A DNA stretch of 64,000 nucleotides, taken from the NCBI GenBank assembly GCA_002699585.1, contig PABP01000036.1, positions 64,333-128,332 of the forward strand, in the 5' to 3' direction. The notes beneath the pieces are model-generated. The model did not search any database. It worked only from the letters and a program-made list of their open reading frames with translations, and was not told where the DNA came from. Position 1 is the first letter of the stretch, and every line of letters begins with the position of its first letter. Both the position numbers and the translations under genes were made by a program. The DNA comes from Anaerolineaceae bacterium (GTDB lineage Bacteria > Chloroflexota > Anaerolineae > Aggregatilineales > Phototrophicaceae). Below are positions 51,712 to 60,529 of this stretch, piece by piece.

Positions 51712-52772
51712 CCAAGCCACACTCGACGGATTTACGCAGCCGATTTTTAGGGGCCATGTACGGGCTGGCTTATGGCGATGCCATCAGCTTCCCGGCCTTG
51801 TTTCATCGCTTTCAGTCGTCAGGAATTCCCCGGCGGCGTCACAATTTTTTATGGCGAGAAAATGGCGACCTGGATAACAAAAACATCACACGCCTGATGC
51901 TGCCCTTCACACATCGGATGGCGGCCAGCAATCTGGAACCCTCGCCGACCGATGACACCGAATTCGCCCTATTGAGCCTGAAAGCGCTGCTTAACGAGAA
52001 GGAAAGCCCGACTCAGGCGACGTTTGTGCGCATCTGGCAGGATGAGGTGCTGCCGCACGCCGATGAGGTCCGCAGCAGCTTTTCCGAGCGCTCGGCGATT
52101 GAGAACTTCAAGATGGGGTTACAGCCCCCGGCGACCGGTAATGACAATCCGCTGCATTACGAAGACAGCGCTGTAGCGCGGGCGGTACCGATTGGGCTGT
52201 TCTGCGCCGGGTCGCCAGAGAAGGCAGCAGAATTGGCCGCGCTCGATGCGCAGATCACGCAGGCGGAAGATGGTATTTATGCCGCCCAGGGGATGGCAGC
52301 GGCTATCGCGGTGCTGGCAGGTGGTGGCCCACTGACAGAAGCACTCCAACAAGCACGGGCACAGTTCCCGGCGGATAGCTGGATTGCTCACGGCGATCAA
52401 AAGGCGCGAGAAGCACTCGCCCAGGCGGAGAGGCCGCAGGATATGGCGCTGCTGCTATCGAAAAGTGTCATCAACACGGTGTATTCGTATGGCTCGGCAG
52501 CACCAGAGACCTTCCCGGCAGCGCTGGCGATTGTCGAAGCGTGTGATGGCGACCTGCAAACAGCTTGTTCTGTGGCTAATGCGATTGCCAAATCCGCTGA
52601 TTCAGTCCCGGCGATGGTCGGGGCGCTCTGTGGCTGCTACCAGGGCGTGGATGTCATCAGCCCCATGTGGCGCGATGCCTTATCGACCTGCCGCGGATTG
52701 TGCTTACCGTCAATGGAAGGGGCCAATCTGGAAGAACTGACCCTGCAATTATTGGCGCAAGTCCCGGATTGA
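51708..52772 (+). CDS. ADP-ribosylglycohydrolase-fold protein, copy 3, degenerate C-terminal site
   Basis: A 354-aa ARH-fold protein. The N-terminal metal motif PTDDTEF (T81-T84) is intact, though the preceding loop is longer by about 25 residues and rich in Arg, Asn and His (PRRRHNFLWRENGDLDNKNI). The C-terminal motif reads ANAIAKSADSVPAMVGALCG, where the other copies have GRDADTI: the first Asp of that pair is replaced by Ser and the Thr by Ser. So one metal ion may be bound weakly or not at all. It may be a non-catalytic partner of copy 2, to which it is joined by a 4-nt ATGA overlap, or it may have changed its chemistry. Confidence 0.88.
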   Translation: MTKPHSTDLRSRFLGAMYGLAYGDAISFPALFHRFQSSGIPRRRHNFLWRENGDLDNKNITRLMLPFTHRMAASNLEPSPTDDTEFALLSLKALLNEKESPTQATFVRIWQDEVLPHADEVRSSFSERSAIENFKMGLQPPATGNDNPLHYEDSAVARAVPIGLFCAGSPEKAAELAALDAQITQAEDGIYAAQGMAAAIAVLAGGGPLTEALQQARAQFPADSWIAHGDQKAREALAQAERPQDMALLLSKSVINTVYSYGSAAPETFPAALAIVEACDGDLQTACSVANAIAKSADSVPAMVGALCGCYQGVDVISPMWRDALSTCRGLCLPSMEGANLEELTLQLLAQVPD

Positions 52773-53566
52773 TGGCTGTTTTTATGTCATACGCTGTGGG
52801 TCCGACACCGTTTTTCCATTGTCAAGCTGATGCACGCTTCGCATACTGTCTGCATGTGCCAGCTTCCCCACAAACGCTATGCGTCTATGTACATGGCACG
52901 GAACGTGATGCCAGCCATTACCGCGATCATCTGCGGGCCTTTGCTGAGAAAAACCAGGTCCTGATTGTCGCGCCGCTGTTCCCAGCGGGCCTATACGACG
53001 CGCAGGACTTAGATAACTACAAGTATCTGTTGTATCAGGGCGTGCGCTATGACCATGTGCTACTGAGTATGCTCGACGAGGTGCACTCGACGTATCACAT
53101 TGGCGAAGATCGTTTTTTGCTAGGTGGATTTTCCGGCGGGGCGCAGTTCGCCCAACGCTTCACTTATTTGCACCCAGAGCGCTTACGCGCCGTGTCATTG
53201 GCTGCACCAGGGCGCGTCACCCTGTTGGATGACCGTTTTGACTGGTGGCCAGGGACGCGCAACGTCAAAGCGCTGTTTGGGCAACGTATCGACATGACCG
53301 CCTTGCGCACTGTTCCGGTGCAGTTGGTCATCGGCAAGCAGGACAACGAAGATATTACTATCAAGAAAGGCAATCGCTATTGGGCAGATGGGGCAAATCA
53401 AGCGGGTACAACCCGTCTTGAGCGCAGTCAGGCGCTTTATCACCACTACCAGCAGCAAAGCATCCCGGTACACTATTCCACAGTTGATGACTGTGGCCAT
53501 GAGTGGCTACCGTTGATGCCACCGATTCTTGACTTCTATCAGAGTATCTTAAAAGAACCTGCATAA
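52772..53566 (+). CDS. Alpha/beta hydrolase
   Basis: A 264-aa serine hydrolase started at ATG 52772, where TGATG makes the end of copy 3 and this start overlap by one base. An in-frame start inside copy 3 exists but is unlikely. The fold marks are VYVHGTERDASHYRDHL (oxyanion region about 38-54), LLGGFSGGAQFAQRF with nucleophile S121, VIGKQDNED with acid D191, and DDCGHEWLP with H243. The nucleophile elbow is GFSGG rather than GxSxG with a basic residue. It might cleave an ester (acetyl or feruloyl type) from the imported glycoside. No signal peptide, so cytoplasmic. Confidence 0.88.
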   Translation: MAVFMSYAVGPTPFFHCQADARFAYCLHVPASPQTLCVYVHGTERDASHYRDHLRAFAEKNQVLIVAPLFPAGLYDAQDLDNYKYLLYQGVRYDHVLLSMLDEVHSTYHIGEDRFLLGGFSGGAQFAQRFTYLHPERLRAVSLAAPGRVTLLDDRFDWWPGTRNVKALFGQRIDMTALRTVPVQLVIGKQDNEDITIKKGNRYWADGANQAGTTRLERSQALYHHYQQQSIPVHYSTVDDCGHEWLPLMPPILDFYQSILKEPA

Positions 53567-53576
53567 AGGAACACAC

Positions 53577-55682
53577 ATGAGCAACCCTTCACTGCCTATG
53601 GATTACGAACAGCGCGTGTATGCCGGATGGCTGGGTAAATGCATCGGCGTGCGATTTGGTGCCCCCATCGAAAACTGGACCTACGAAGAGATCAAACAAA
53701 ACCTGGGTGAGTTGGAGACCTATATCGGTGAAGACCCGCATAAGGTGTTCAAACCTGATGACGACACCAATGTGCCTATGATTTTCATCCGCGCCTTTGA
53801 AGACTTTGATGTGGGCGGCGACATCACGCCACAACAGGTCGCTGATACGCTGCTGAACTACATCGGCGATGAGCACGGCACATTCTGGTGGGGCGGCTAC
53901 GGCATGTCCACCGAACATACGGCCTATCTCAATCTGGCTAATGGCATCCCTGCACCCCGTTCGGGGTCGATTGCCCAGAATGGCGCGACCGTCGCTGAGC
54001 AAATCGGTGGCCAGATCTTTAGCGACATCTGGGGGCTGATCGCACCGAATAACCCCAAGCTGGCAGCCGATATGGCCGAAGCCGCGGCTTCTGTGTCGCA
54101 TGGGGGCAATGGCGTCTATGGCGGACGCTTCGTGGCGGCGCTGGTCAGTGCGGCTTTTTCCGAGAGCGACCCCCGTCGCCTTATTGAAATTGCGCTGGAA
54201 CAAGTGCCCGATGGCAGCGACTATCAGCGCGTCATCCAGGCGATGCTTGATTATCACGCGGACCAGCCGGATGACTGGCACGCCGCTTTCGCCCATCTGA
54301 AAGCCAATTTTGGCTATGATCGCTATGGTGGCCTGGTGCATATCATCCCCAACGCCGGGGTGATCGCCCTGGGCTTGCTGTATGGCGAAGGTGATTTTTC
54401 CAAGACGATTGCCATCACCAATATGTGCGGTTGGGATACCGACTGCAATGTCGGCAATGTGGGCGCGATCATGGGTGTGGCCGTGGGTGTGGATGGCATC
54501 GAAAGCAAATGGCGTGCGCCAATCAACGATCTGCTGATTGCAACGGGCGTCATCGGTACGCGCGACCTGATGACCCTACCGCAATGCACCGATTTGCTGG
54601 TCAAGGTCGGCCATAAGCTGGCGGGTGAAGCGCCGATAGCACCGCGCCCACGCTACCACTTCGCCTATCCGGGCAGCACGAATAACTTCCTGGCGGAGGG
54701 CATTGGCCGGGGCCGACCGATCCACTTAGGGCAAAAACTGGTCGATAGCGAACCCACCCTGCAAATGGCTATCCGCAAGCTGAACAAAAAAGGCGAAGTT
54801 CGCCTGTCAACACGCACGTTTTACCGTCCCTCGGAACTGAGCAGCAATTACTATGGCGCGGAGTTCACGCCGCTGATTTTCCCAGGTCAGACGATTACGG
54901 CGACGGTATATCTACCGGATGACGCGCCGGAAACGCTGAAAGCGGGCCTGTTCGTGCGCGATGACAATCACAATGCGATCTATCAGGCGACGGGTGAAGA
55001 TTTGCAGCCGGGACAGTGGCATACATTGACCTATACGGTGCCAGAACTGACCGATGCTTGTCTATCGGAAGTGGGCATCGTGCTACGGAACGTCGGCCCA
55101 GAATGGACAGTCGGGTCTATCTGCCTGGGGACGCTGGATTGGGAGGGTACGCCCAACTGGACGACGACCTTCGCTAAGGAGCGCCGGATAACGGATACGA
55201 TCAGCCAGTGGACGCGGTTGCGCGGCTATTGGCGGCTGGAAGATGGCGCTTGCGCGGGCAGCGGCATCGGCAAAAGTGAACTGTATACGGGTGATGTCAC
55301 CTGGACGGATTATGCGGTCGAAGCTGACGTTGTGCCCGTCATTGGCGATCATCACTATATCAATGTGCGCGTCCAGGGGGCGCTGCGCAGCTATGCTTTT
55401 GGGCTAGCACCCGACAACACGGTTGCGCTCTACAAGAACGATAAGGGCTACAGCGAAGTCGCTACTGCCCCATTCGACTGGTCCGAGGGGGAAACCTACA
55501 CGCTGGCGGTCCAGACCAACGGCGACACGCTGATGGCGACTGTGACCGATGCGAAGGGTCAGTCGCAATCGCTGACGTGGCAGGATGAGGAGCAGGCTTA
55601 TCTGCATGGTCAGATCGGGTTGAGTACCTGGGATGGCAGCCACACGCGCTATCTGCGGGTCCGTGTACAGCCGCTTGATTAG
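53577..55682 (+). CDS. ADP-ribosylglycohydrolase-fold protein, copy 4, with C-terminal beta domains
   Basis: A 701-aa protein with three parts. Residues 1-360 are an ARH domain of a different branch: VYAGWLGKCIGVRFGAPIEN, KPDDDTNVPMIF (D61-T64) and NMCGWDTDCNVGNVGAIMGV (about 281-300), a CGWDTDCN form of the second metal motif. Residues about 380-540 are a jelly-roll-like region (STRTFYRPSELSSNYYGAEF). Residues about 540-701 look like a concanavalin-type sandwich (GYWRLEDGACAGSGIGKSEL, then HYINVRVQG, then QIGLSTWDGSHTRYLRVRVQ). AAAGGAAC lies before the ATG. No signal peptide is seen, so a sugar-binding role would have to be cytoplasmic unless export is non-classical. It is the last gene of the operon. 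Confidence 0.88.
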   Translation: MSNPSLPMDYEQRVYAGWLGKCIGVRFGAPIENWTYEEIKQNLGELETYIGEDPHKVFKPDDDTNVPMIFIRAFEDFDVGGDITPQQVADTLLNYIGDEHGTFWWGGYGMSTEHTAYLNLANGIPAPRSGSIAQNGATVAEQIGGQIFSDIWGLIAPNNPKLAADMAEAAASVSHGGNGVYGGRFVAALVSAAFSESDPRRLIEIALEQVPDGSDYQRVIQAMLDYHADQPDDWHAAFAHLKANFGYDRYGGLVHIIPNAGVIALGLLYGEGDFSKTIAITNMCGWDTDCNVGNVGAIMGVAVGVDGIESKWRAPINDLLIATGVIGTRDLMTLPQCTDLLVKVGHKLAGEAPIAPRPRYHFAYPGSTNNFLAEGIGRGRPIHLGQKLVDSEPTLQMAIRKLNKKGEVRLSTRTFYRPSELSSNYYGAEFTPLIFPGQTITATVYLPDDAPETLKAGLFVRDDNHNAIYQATGEDLQPGQWHTLTYTVPELTDACLSEVGIVLRNVGPEWTVGSICLGTLDWEGTPNWTTTFAKERRITDTISQWTRLRGYWRLEDGACAGSGIGKSELYTGDVTWTDYAVEADVVPVIGDHHYINVRVQGALRSYAFGLAPDNTVALYKNDKGYSEVATAPFDWSEGETYTLAVQTNGDTLMATVTDAKGQSQSLTWQDEEQAYLHGQIGLSTWDGSHTRYLRVRVQPLD

Positions 55683-55719
55683 GATGTAGCCATCGAACAA
55701 TGGCCATTTTGTGAACGAA

Positions 55720-55832
55720 ACCCCACCCCTAAATCCCCTCCCCATGAGGTGAGGGGACTTGTGCCTGCTATCAGATAATGCAGAAAGGTATCCTTCCACC
55801 TCATGGGGGAAGGACCGAGGATAGGGGTCTAG
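55720..55832 (-). repeat. Dispersed intergenic repeat, copy C
   Basis: A full-length copy in reverse orientation. On the minus strand it starts CTAGACCCCTATCCTCGG, goes through CATGAGGTGGAAGGAT, ACCTTTCTGC and GCAGGCACAAGTCCCCTCAC, and ends ATTTAGGGGTGGGG. Both halves fold into hairpins (CCCCTC..GAGGGG; CCTTCCACC..GGGGGAAGG). It fills most of the gap between the ARH operon and the citrate lyase genes. Confidence 0.78.
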
Positions 55833-55877
55833 AAAACATGCGATTAAGAGACATACAGTCAAAAGAAGTGATCGAAC

Positions 55878-57404
55878 ATGGCACGTTTACATGAATATCA
55901 GGGCAAGGCGATTTTTGCGCAGTATGGCCTAACGATTCCGCAGGGGCGGGTGGCGACAAGCGCCGAAGAAGCCCGCGACATCGCCAGCGAAATAAATGCT
56001 CCCGTTGTGGTCAAAGCGCAGATATGGGTGACAGGCCGCGCAGGTAAGGGATTGGTTCAGTTCGCTGAAACGCCGGACCAAGCATACAAGGCAGCGGCAA
56101 GCCTGCTGGGTAAGCAGGTCGATAACTTTACGATTGAGCGCGTTATGGTCGAGCAGCAGGTAGCCTTCGACCGTGAGTTTTACCTGGGCCTGATTATTGA
56201 TGATCGGGAACGGGCACCCGTTGTGATTTTCAGCAGCGTGGGCGGCACGGGCATTGAGGACATCGCGCGGGAACACCCCGGCAAACTAGCACGGCATACG
56301 GTCGATATTCGCTATGGGCTGCGCGATTTTGAAGCGCGTGACTTATGTCGACGGGTAGGCATCAACGGCAAGCTGATGATGCAGCTCAGCAAGACCATGC
56401 TGAATTTTTATGCCGCCGCGCGCGGCATGGAAGCGCGTTCCGCTGAAATCAACCCGCTGGTGTTCACTGAGGCGGGTGAGCTGATAGCCGTCGATGCCCG
56501 TTTCACCGTCGATGATTACGCCGTTTTCCGGCACAAAGAGCTGGACGTGGAGATCGCGCGTGAGTTCGACCGTCCGCCGACCCCGCTGGAGAAAATCGCC
56601 TGGGACATCGAGAAAAACGACTATCGCGGCACGTTCTACTTCATCCAGATGGAAACCGATTTTCAGAAGGGCGACGGTGTCATCGGCTTTCATGGAGCGG
56701 GCGGTGGCGGCAGCATGATGAACATGGATGCCCTGCTGCGGCACGGCTTCAAGATTGCAAACTTCGTCGATACCAGCGGCAACCCTCCGGCCAGCAAAGT
56801 CTATCGGGCAGCGCGGATTATCCTCAGCCAGCAAGGCATCGACGGTTACTATGCGGGGGGCAGCGGTGTCGCCAGCCAGGAGCAATTTCACTCGGCGCGA
56901 GGGCTGGTCAAAGCCTTCATGGACGCCCAACTGAATGTCCCCGGCGTCATCCGGCTGGGGGGCAATGCGGAAGAATACGCCATCGAGATTCTGGAACGGG
57001 CCAATGGCAGCTTCCCCGCACCCGTCAAAGGCTATGGGCGCGATGATGCCCCCGACTTTTGTGCGCAGCAGCTTGAAAACATGATCGAGCAGTATGAGCC
57101 GGTTGCTGACCCTGCCCCGCGTGATGTACCGGAGGCTGAAGAACCCTACAGCTTTGAGACAGTGACAGGCGGCACGGTGACGTTCGACCATGCCCGCTGC
57201 CGGGATTGTGAGAGCAAAATTTGCATTGAAACGTGCGTACCCAAGATTCTCTCGCTGGAGGGGGATGTCCCAGTGCTGAACATCGGCCAGGATGCCGCCA
57301 AACGCGGCGGATGCACGGAATGTCTGGCGTGTGAAGTTGAGTGCCATTTCCTGGGGAACAAGGGCGGGTTTATCCAACTGCCAATAGAAGGGCTGGATCG
57401 CTAA
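55878..57404 (+). CDS. ATP-citrate-lyase/succinyl-CoA-synthetase-like small subunit with C-terminal ferredoxin-like domain
   Basis: A 508-aa protein. Residues 1-230 form an ATP-grasp domain (LHEYQGKAIFAQYGLTIPQG, VVVKAQIWVTGRAGKG, the EINPLVF metal site at 190-196). Residues 235-380 are a flavodoxin-like CoA-ligase domain (GAGGGGSMMNMDALL, VDTSGNPPASKVYRAARI). This matches the small subunit of ATP citrate lyase or SucC. Beyond residue 430 is an extra 75-residue domain with eight cysteines: C441, C444, C449, C453 and C479, C482, C485, C489 (the last four spaced CxxCxxCxxxC). This could hold two iron-sulfur clusters, like FixX-type ferredoxins. The next gene, overlapping by one base, is the large subunit. 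The extra domain suggests coupling to electron transfer. Confidence 0.88.
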   Translation: MARLHEYQGKAIFAQYGLTIPQGRVATSAEEARDIASEINAPVVVKAQIWVTGRAGKGLVQFAETPDQAYKAAASLLGKQVDNFTIERVMVEQQVAFDREFYLGLIIDDRERAPVVIFSSVGGTGIEDIAREHPGKLARHTVDIRYGLRDFEARDLCRRVGINGKLMMQLSKTMLNFYAAARGMEARSAEINPLVFTEAGELIAVDARFTVDDYAVFRHKELDVEIAREFDRPPTPLEKIAWDIEKNDYRGTFYFIQMETDFQKGDGVIGFHGAGGGGSMMNMDALLRHGFKIANFVDTSGNPPASKVYRAARIILSQQGIDGYYAGGSGVASQEQFHSARGLVKAFMDAQLNVPGVIRLGGNAEEYAIEILERANGSFPAPVKGYGRDDAPDFCAQQLENMIEQYEPVADPAPRDVPEAEEPYSFETVTGGTVTFDHARCRDCESKICIETCVPKILSLEGDVPVLNIGQDAAKRGGCTECLACEVECHFLGNKGGFIQLPIEGLDR

Positions 57405-59113
57405 TGGCCATATTGATCGATGAAACCAAGCGCGTGATCGTGCAGGGCATCACCGGGCGCGAAGGCATGGCCCGTACCCGTCTGATGCAGGGTTATGGCA
57501 CGCAGGTTGTCGGCGGGGTGACACCGGGTAAAGGCGGCCAGATGGTCGAAGGTGTGCCCGTATTCGATACCGTCGCCGAAGCCTGGGATACGCTCGGCCC
57601 GATAGACATCAGCGTGCTCTTTATTCCCGCGCCGCTGGTGAGCAACGCAGCCATCGAAGCGCTGGATGCAGGTGTCAAGCTGCTGGTGATCGTGCCGGAC
57701 CGTGTGCCCATATATGACGTACTGGAAATCGCGGCTTTCGCTGAGGAAAAAGACGCGGCTTTCATTGGGCCGAACACGCTCGGCCTGCTCAGTCCGGGCA
57801 AAGGCGTGCTGGGGATGATGGGCGGCCAAGCCAGCAGCGCCCGCGACTGGTTTTTCCCAGGGCCAGTGGGCATCACCAGCCGCAGCGGTGGCATCACCAC
57901 CAGTATCGCCTACTACCTGGCACAGGCGGGACTGGGCGCTTCGACGGTGGTGCATGTGGGCGGCGATGCAGTCATTGGGATGCCGCATGCGCGGGTGCTC
58001 AAGCACTTTGAAGCTGACCCGCAGACCGAAGTCGTGGTCATGTTCGGGGAAATTGGCACATCGCAGGAAGAAGAAGCGGCTGATCTGATCGAACGTGGCG
58101 AATTCACTAAGCCGCTGGTGGCCTATATCGGCGGCAAAGCAGCCAAAGAAGGCACCCGCTTCAGTCATGCCGGGGCCATCATCGAAGGTGGGCGCGGCAC
58201 ACATGAAGGCAAGGTCAAGCGGCTGCGCGAAGTCGGTGCGACGATTGTGGATGCCTTCGATGATATTCCCAGAGTCACGGGCGAAGTACTGGAAAAGCAT
58301 CGTAAAACGCACAGCCAGCGCGTGTCGTCATCGACTATAGAGAAAAAAGCCACCAGCGAATTGCATTGGACCACCGCCATCACCGACATTCAGCCGGGGA
58401 GCATTCGGCTGCGCGGGCATGACATCACCGAACTCATGGACGACCTAACCTTCAGCCAGACGATTTATCTGCTGCTGACCGGGGAAATGCCCTCACAACA
58501 AGTAGGCCAGGTGCTGGATGCTATCCTGGTATCTTCCATCGATCATGGGGCGACACCCCCTTCGACCCTGGCCGCACGAACTGCTGCCAGCACAGGCGCA
58601 CCGATCAACGCGGCGCTGTCGGCGGGGCTGCTGAGCATCAATCAGCATCATGGTGGGGCGATTGAAGCCTGTATGCGCGTGATTTTGGAAGCGCAACACC
58701 TTGCAGAAACAGAATCCTTAACTGCGGAAGACGCCGCTAATCAGCTTGTGGCAGCCTATAAAGCCGAGAAAAAACGGCTGCCAGGGTTTGGTCATCGGGT
58801 GCATGCGACCGACCCACGCGCGGTACGTTTGTTCGCGATTGCGGATGAAGCAGGCATCGCGGGGGAAGGTGTCGGCATGGTACGGGCGCTAGAGACGGCA
58901 CTGAATGCCAGCAGCAGCAAACACCTACCGATCAATGTTGATGGGGCGATTGCCGCCCTACTGGTTGACCTGGGTATTCCGGCAGAACTGGGCAACACGT
59001 TTTTCATGATGGCACGGGTGCCGGGGCTGGTGAGCCACATTTACGAAGAAAAGACCCATCAGCGACCCATGCGCAAAATTCACCCGACTGATCACAGCTA
59101 CGATGGTCCGTAG
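57404..59113 (+). CDS. ATP-citrate-lyase-like large subunit (CoA-ligase plus citrate synthase-like domain)
   Basis: A 569-aa protein started at ATG 57404, within the TAATG that ends the previous gene. Residues 1-300 are SucD-like: LIDETKRVIVQGITGREGMA, GVTPGKGGQ, and the phosphohistidine region RFSHAGAII with H255. Residues about 320-569 are a citrate synthase/citryl-CoA lyase domain: LHWTTAITDIQPGSIRLRGH, histidine H381 in IDHGATPPS, H464 in GFGHRVHATDP and acid D513 region NVDGAI. All expected catalytic groups are visible. It would cleave citrate (or a close analogue) to acetyl-CoA and oxaloacetate with ATP and CoA. ATP citrate lyase is known in the reductive TCA cycle and in supplying acetyl-CoA for biosynthesis. 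Other acyl-CoA substrates remain possible. Confidence 0.87.
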   Translation: MAILIDETKRVIVQGITGREGMARTRLMQGYGTQVVGGVTPGKGGQMVEGVPVFDTVAEAWDTLGPIDISVLFIPAPLVSNAAIEALDAGVKLLVIVPDRVPIYDVLEIAAFAEEKDAAFIGPNTLGLLSPGKGVLGMMGGQASSARDWFFPGPVGITSRSGGITTSIAYYLAQAGLGASTVVHVGGDAVIGMPHARVLKHFEADPQTEVVVMFGEIGTSQEEEAADLIERGEFTKPLVAYIGGKAAKEGTRFSHAGAIIEGGRGTHEGKVKRLREVGATIVDAFDDIPRVTGEVLEKHRKTHSQRVSSSTIEKKATSELHWTTAITDIQPGSIRLRGHDITELMDDLTFSQTIYLLLTGEMPSQQVGQVLDAILVSSIDHGATPPSTLAARTAASTGAPINAALSAGLLSINQHHGGAIEACMRVILEAQHLAETESLTAEDAANQLVAAYKAEKKRLPGFGHRVHATDPRAVRLFAIADEAGIAGEGVGMVRALETALNASSSKHLPINVDGAIAALLVDLGIPAELGNTFFMMARVPGLVSHIYEEKTHQRPMRKIHPTDHSYDGP

Positions 59114-59179
59114 TTGTGCGTGCGATCACCTATTTCAACAACTTATGAGGATAAAAGCGGCCCTGCCCTCTGGACAGAA

Positions 59180-60529
59180 TCAGGCAGAGACAGGGGCATC
59201 CAGGTCGATTTTCCCAAAGCGCTTGATGGTGTCCCGCACACGGCCCCGACTGCGCCAGTAGGCAATCGGCCCATAAAGCCAGCCACGCATCTCGTTGCGC
59301 TGCAGCTCCTTGGGGAAATTGGACTTGCGTTGGGCTTTTCTGGCTGCGCTGCTGCCGAACATCTCCCGGATAATACGCGGAAGCAGTTTGACGACATGCA
59401 AGATGTATTGCGGGTTATGGATGACGAAGCGCAGCCCCGATGCGGTGAAGGCCACGCCGTAATCATAGGTCTGACGCTGCAAATAGGCATAGTCGCGGCG
59501 GTGAAAGTGATAAACGATTGCCCCCGGTTCATAGGCAATGCTATAGCCTTTCATCACCACCCGGAGGTAGAGTTCGGTATCCTCACCACTCTTCGCCAAT
59601 GAACCGGGACCCAGGGCCGGGTCGAAGCCGTTTAACTCGCGCAAGATCGCCGTCCGGTAGGCCATGTTGACACACGCGGCGAAGTTCATCGAGTTGAAGG
59701 GATACAGCGAGCTATCCAATGGTTGGTCATGGATATTGTGGACAATCGGCTCGTAGCCAATGCTAAAGGTATTGAACTGCTCAAAGAGTTCCTGCGCTTC
59801 CGTTTCCATTTCCGCAGGTAGGGTGATGCCACTGACGCCACCAATCTTCTCGTCGCGGGCAAAAGCCTGGGCAATCGCGGTGACCCAGTGCTGGTCCACA
59901 ATCACGTCATCATCCGTATAGGCGAGGATTTCCCCACGCGCTTCTTGAATGGCCCGGTTACGTGCCCAGGCCGCGCCGGGGCGATCTTCGCGTATATAGC
60001 GCAGAAACGGAATATGGCCATAATGCCGCTCTACAAGCTGCTGCGTTTCGTCATTGCTAGGCGCATTGTCCACGAGGACGATCTCGTAATTTGGGTAGGC
60101 TTGGTTCACCAGGGAGGCTAGACAAACATGGAGTTGGTCGCCTCTGTCGCGGGTGGCGATAGCGACAGAAACGAAAGGCGGATGGTTTTGTAGGAAGGCC
60201 GCGCGCTCTTTTAAGACGGTCGGTTCTGCAACCTGTTGAATACCACTCGAAGGCAGTTCTGTGATTTCTTCCAGCCCGTTTTGACGTAAGCGATGGTTGA
60301 TCTGCTCGTGCAGTTGCGCGTAAATCTGGGGCGCATAAGTATCAGGAGAAAGTGACGCATCCGGCAAGGCCAGTTCGACCATGCCAACAGGAATAGTATA
60401 TAAGCGAACGAGCACCTGTGCGCGCGTGTAACGCTGGCCGGATTCATTTGTGGCCTGGAGGATTGGCAGCGTTTCACTCAGTTCAACTTCCTGGAGTTTG
60501 GCAGGCTGCCAGTCTGAATTTAGCACCAT
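59180..60529 (-). CDS. Glycosyltransferase family 2
   Basis: A 449-aa GT2 enzyme. The N-terminal 110 residues are an additional domain with no family I can name (a helix LHEQINHRLRQNGLEEITEL). The GT-A domain starts at FVSVAIATRDRGDQLHVCL (about 118), with YEIVLVDNAPSNDET (about 148), the nucleotide/metal motif ILAYTDDDVIVD (about 200) and KSGEDTELYLRVVMKGY (about 310) carrying the catalytic base region. No membrane segment is obvious, although the C-terminal IIREMFGSSAARKAQRKSNF is basic and could touch the membrane. GTGGGAT lies before the ATG. Its neighbours after the AT-rich gap are membrane proteins that may belong to an exopolysaccharide system. Confidence 0.92.
   Translation of the reverse strand: MVLNSDWQPAKLQEVELSETLPILQATNESGQRYTRAQVLVRLYTIPVGMVELALPDASLSPDTYAPQIYAQLHEQINHRLRQNGLEEITELPSSGIQQVAEPTVLKERAAFLQNHPPFVSVAIATRDRGDQLHVCLASLVNQAYPNYEIVLVDNAPSNDETQQLVERHYGHIPFLRYIREDRPGAAWARNRAIQEARGEILAYTDDDVIVDQHWVTAIAQAFARDEKIGGVSGITLPAEMETEAQELFEQFNTFSIGYEPIVHNIHDQPLDSSLYPFNSMNFAACVNMAYRTAILRELNGFDPALGPGSLAKSGEDTELYLRVVMKGYSIAYEPGAIVYHFHRRDYAYLQRQTYDYGVAFTASGLRFVIHNPQYILHVVKLLPRIIREMFGSSAARKAQRKSNFPKELQRNEMRGWLYGPIAYWRSRGRVRDTIKRFGKIDLDAPVSA

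Noticed and set aside
52667-52771. Upstream in-frame start for the alpha/beta hydrolase
   Set aside because: It would lie inside ARH copy 3 for 105 nt; the TGATG overlap at 52770-52774 gives a natural coupled start.
57341-57403. Upstream extension of the citrate-lyase large subunit
   Set aside because: It would overlap the ferredoxin-like end of the small subunit in another frame; the ATG at 57404 within TAATG and the LIDETKR start fit the family.
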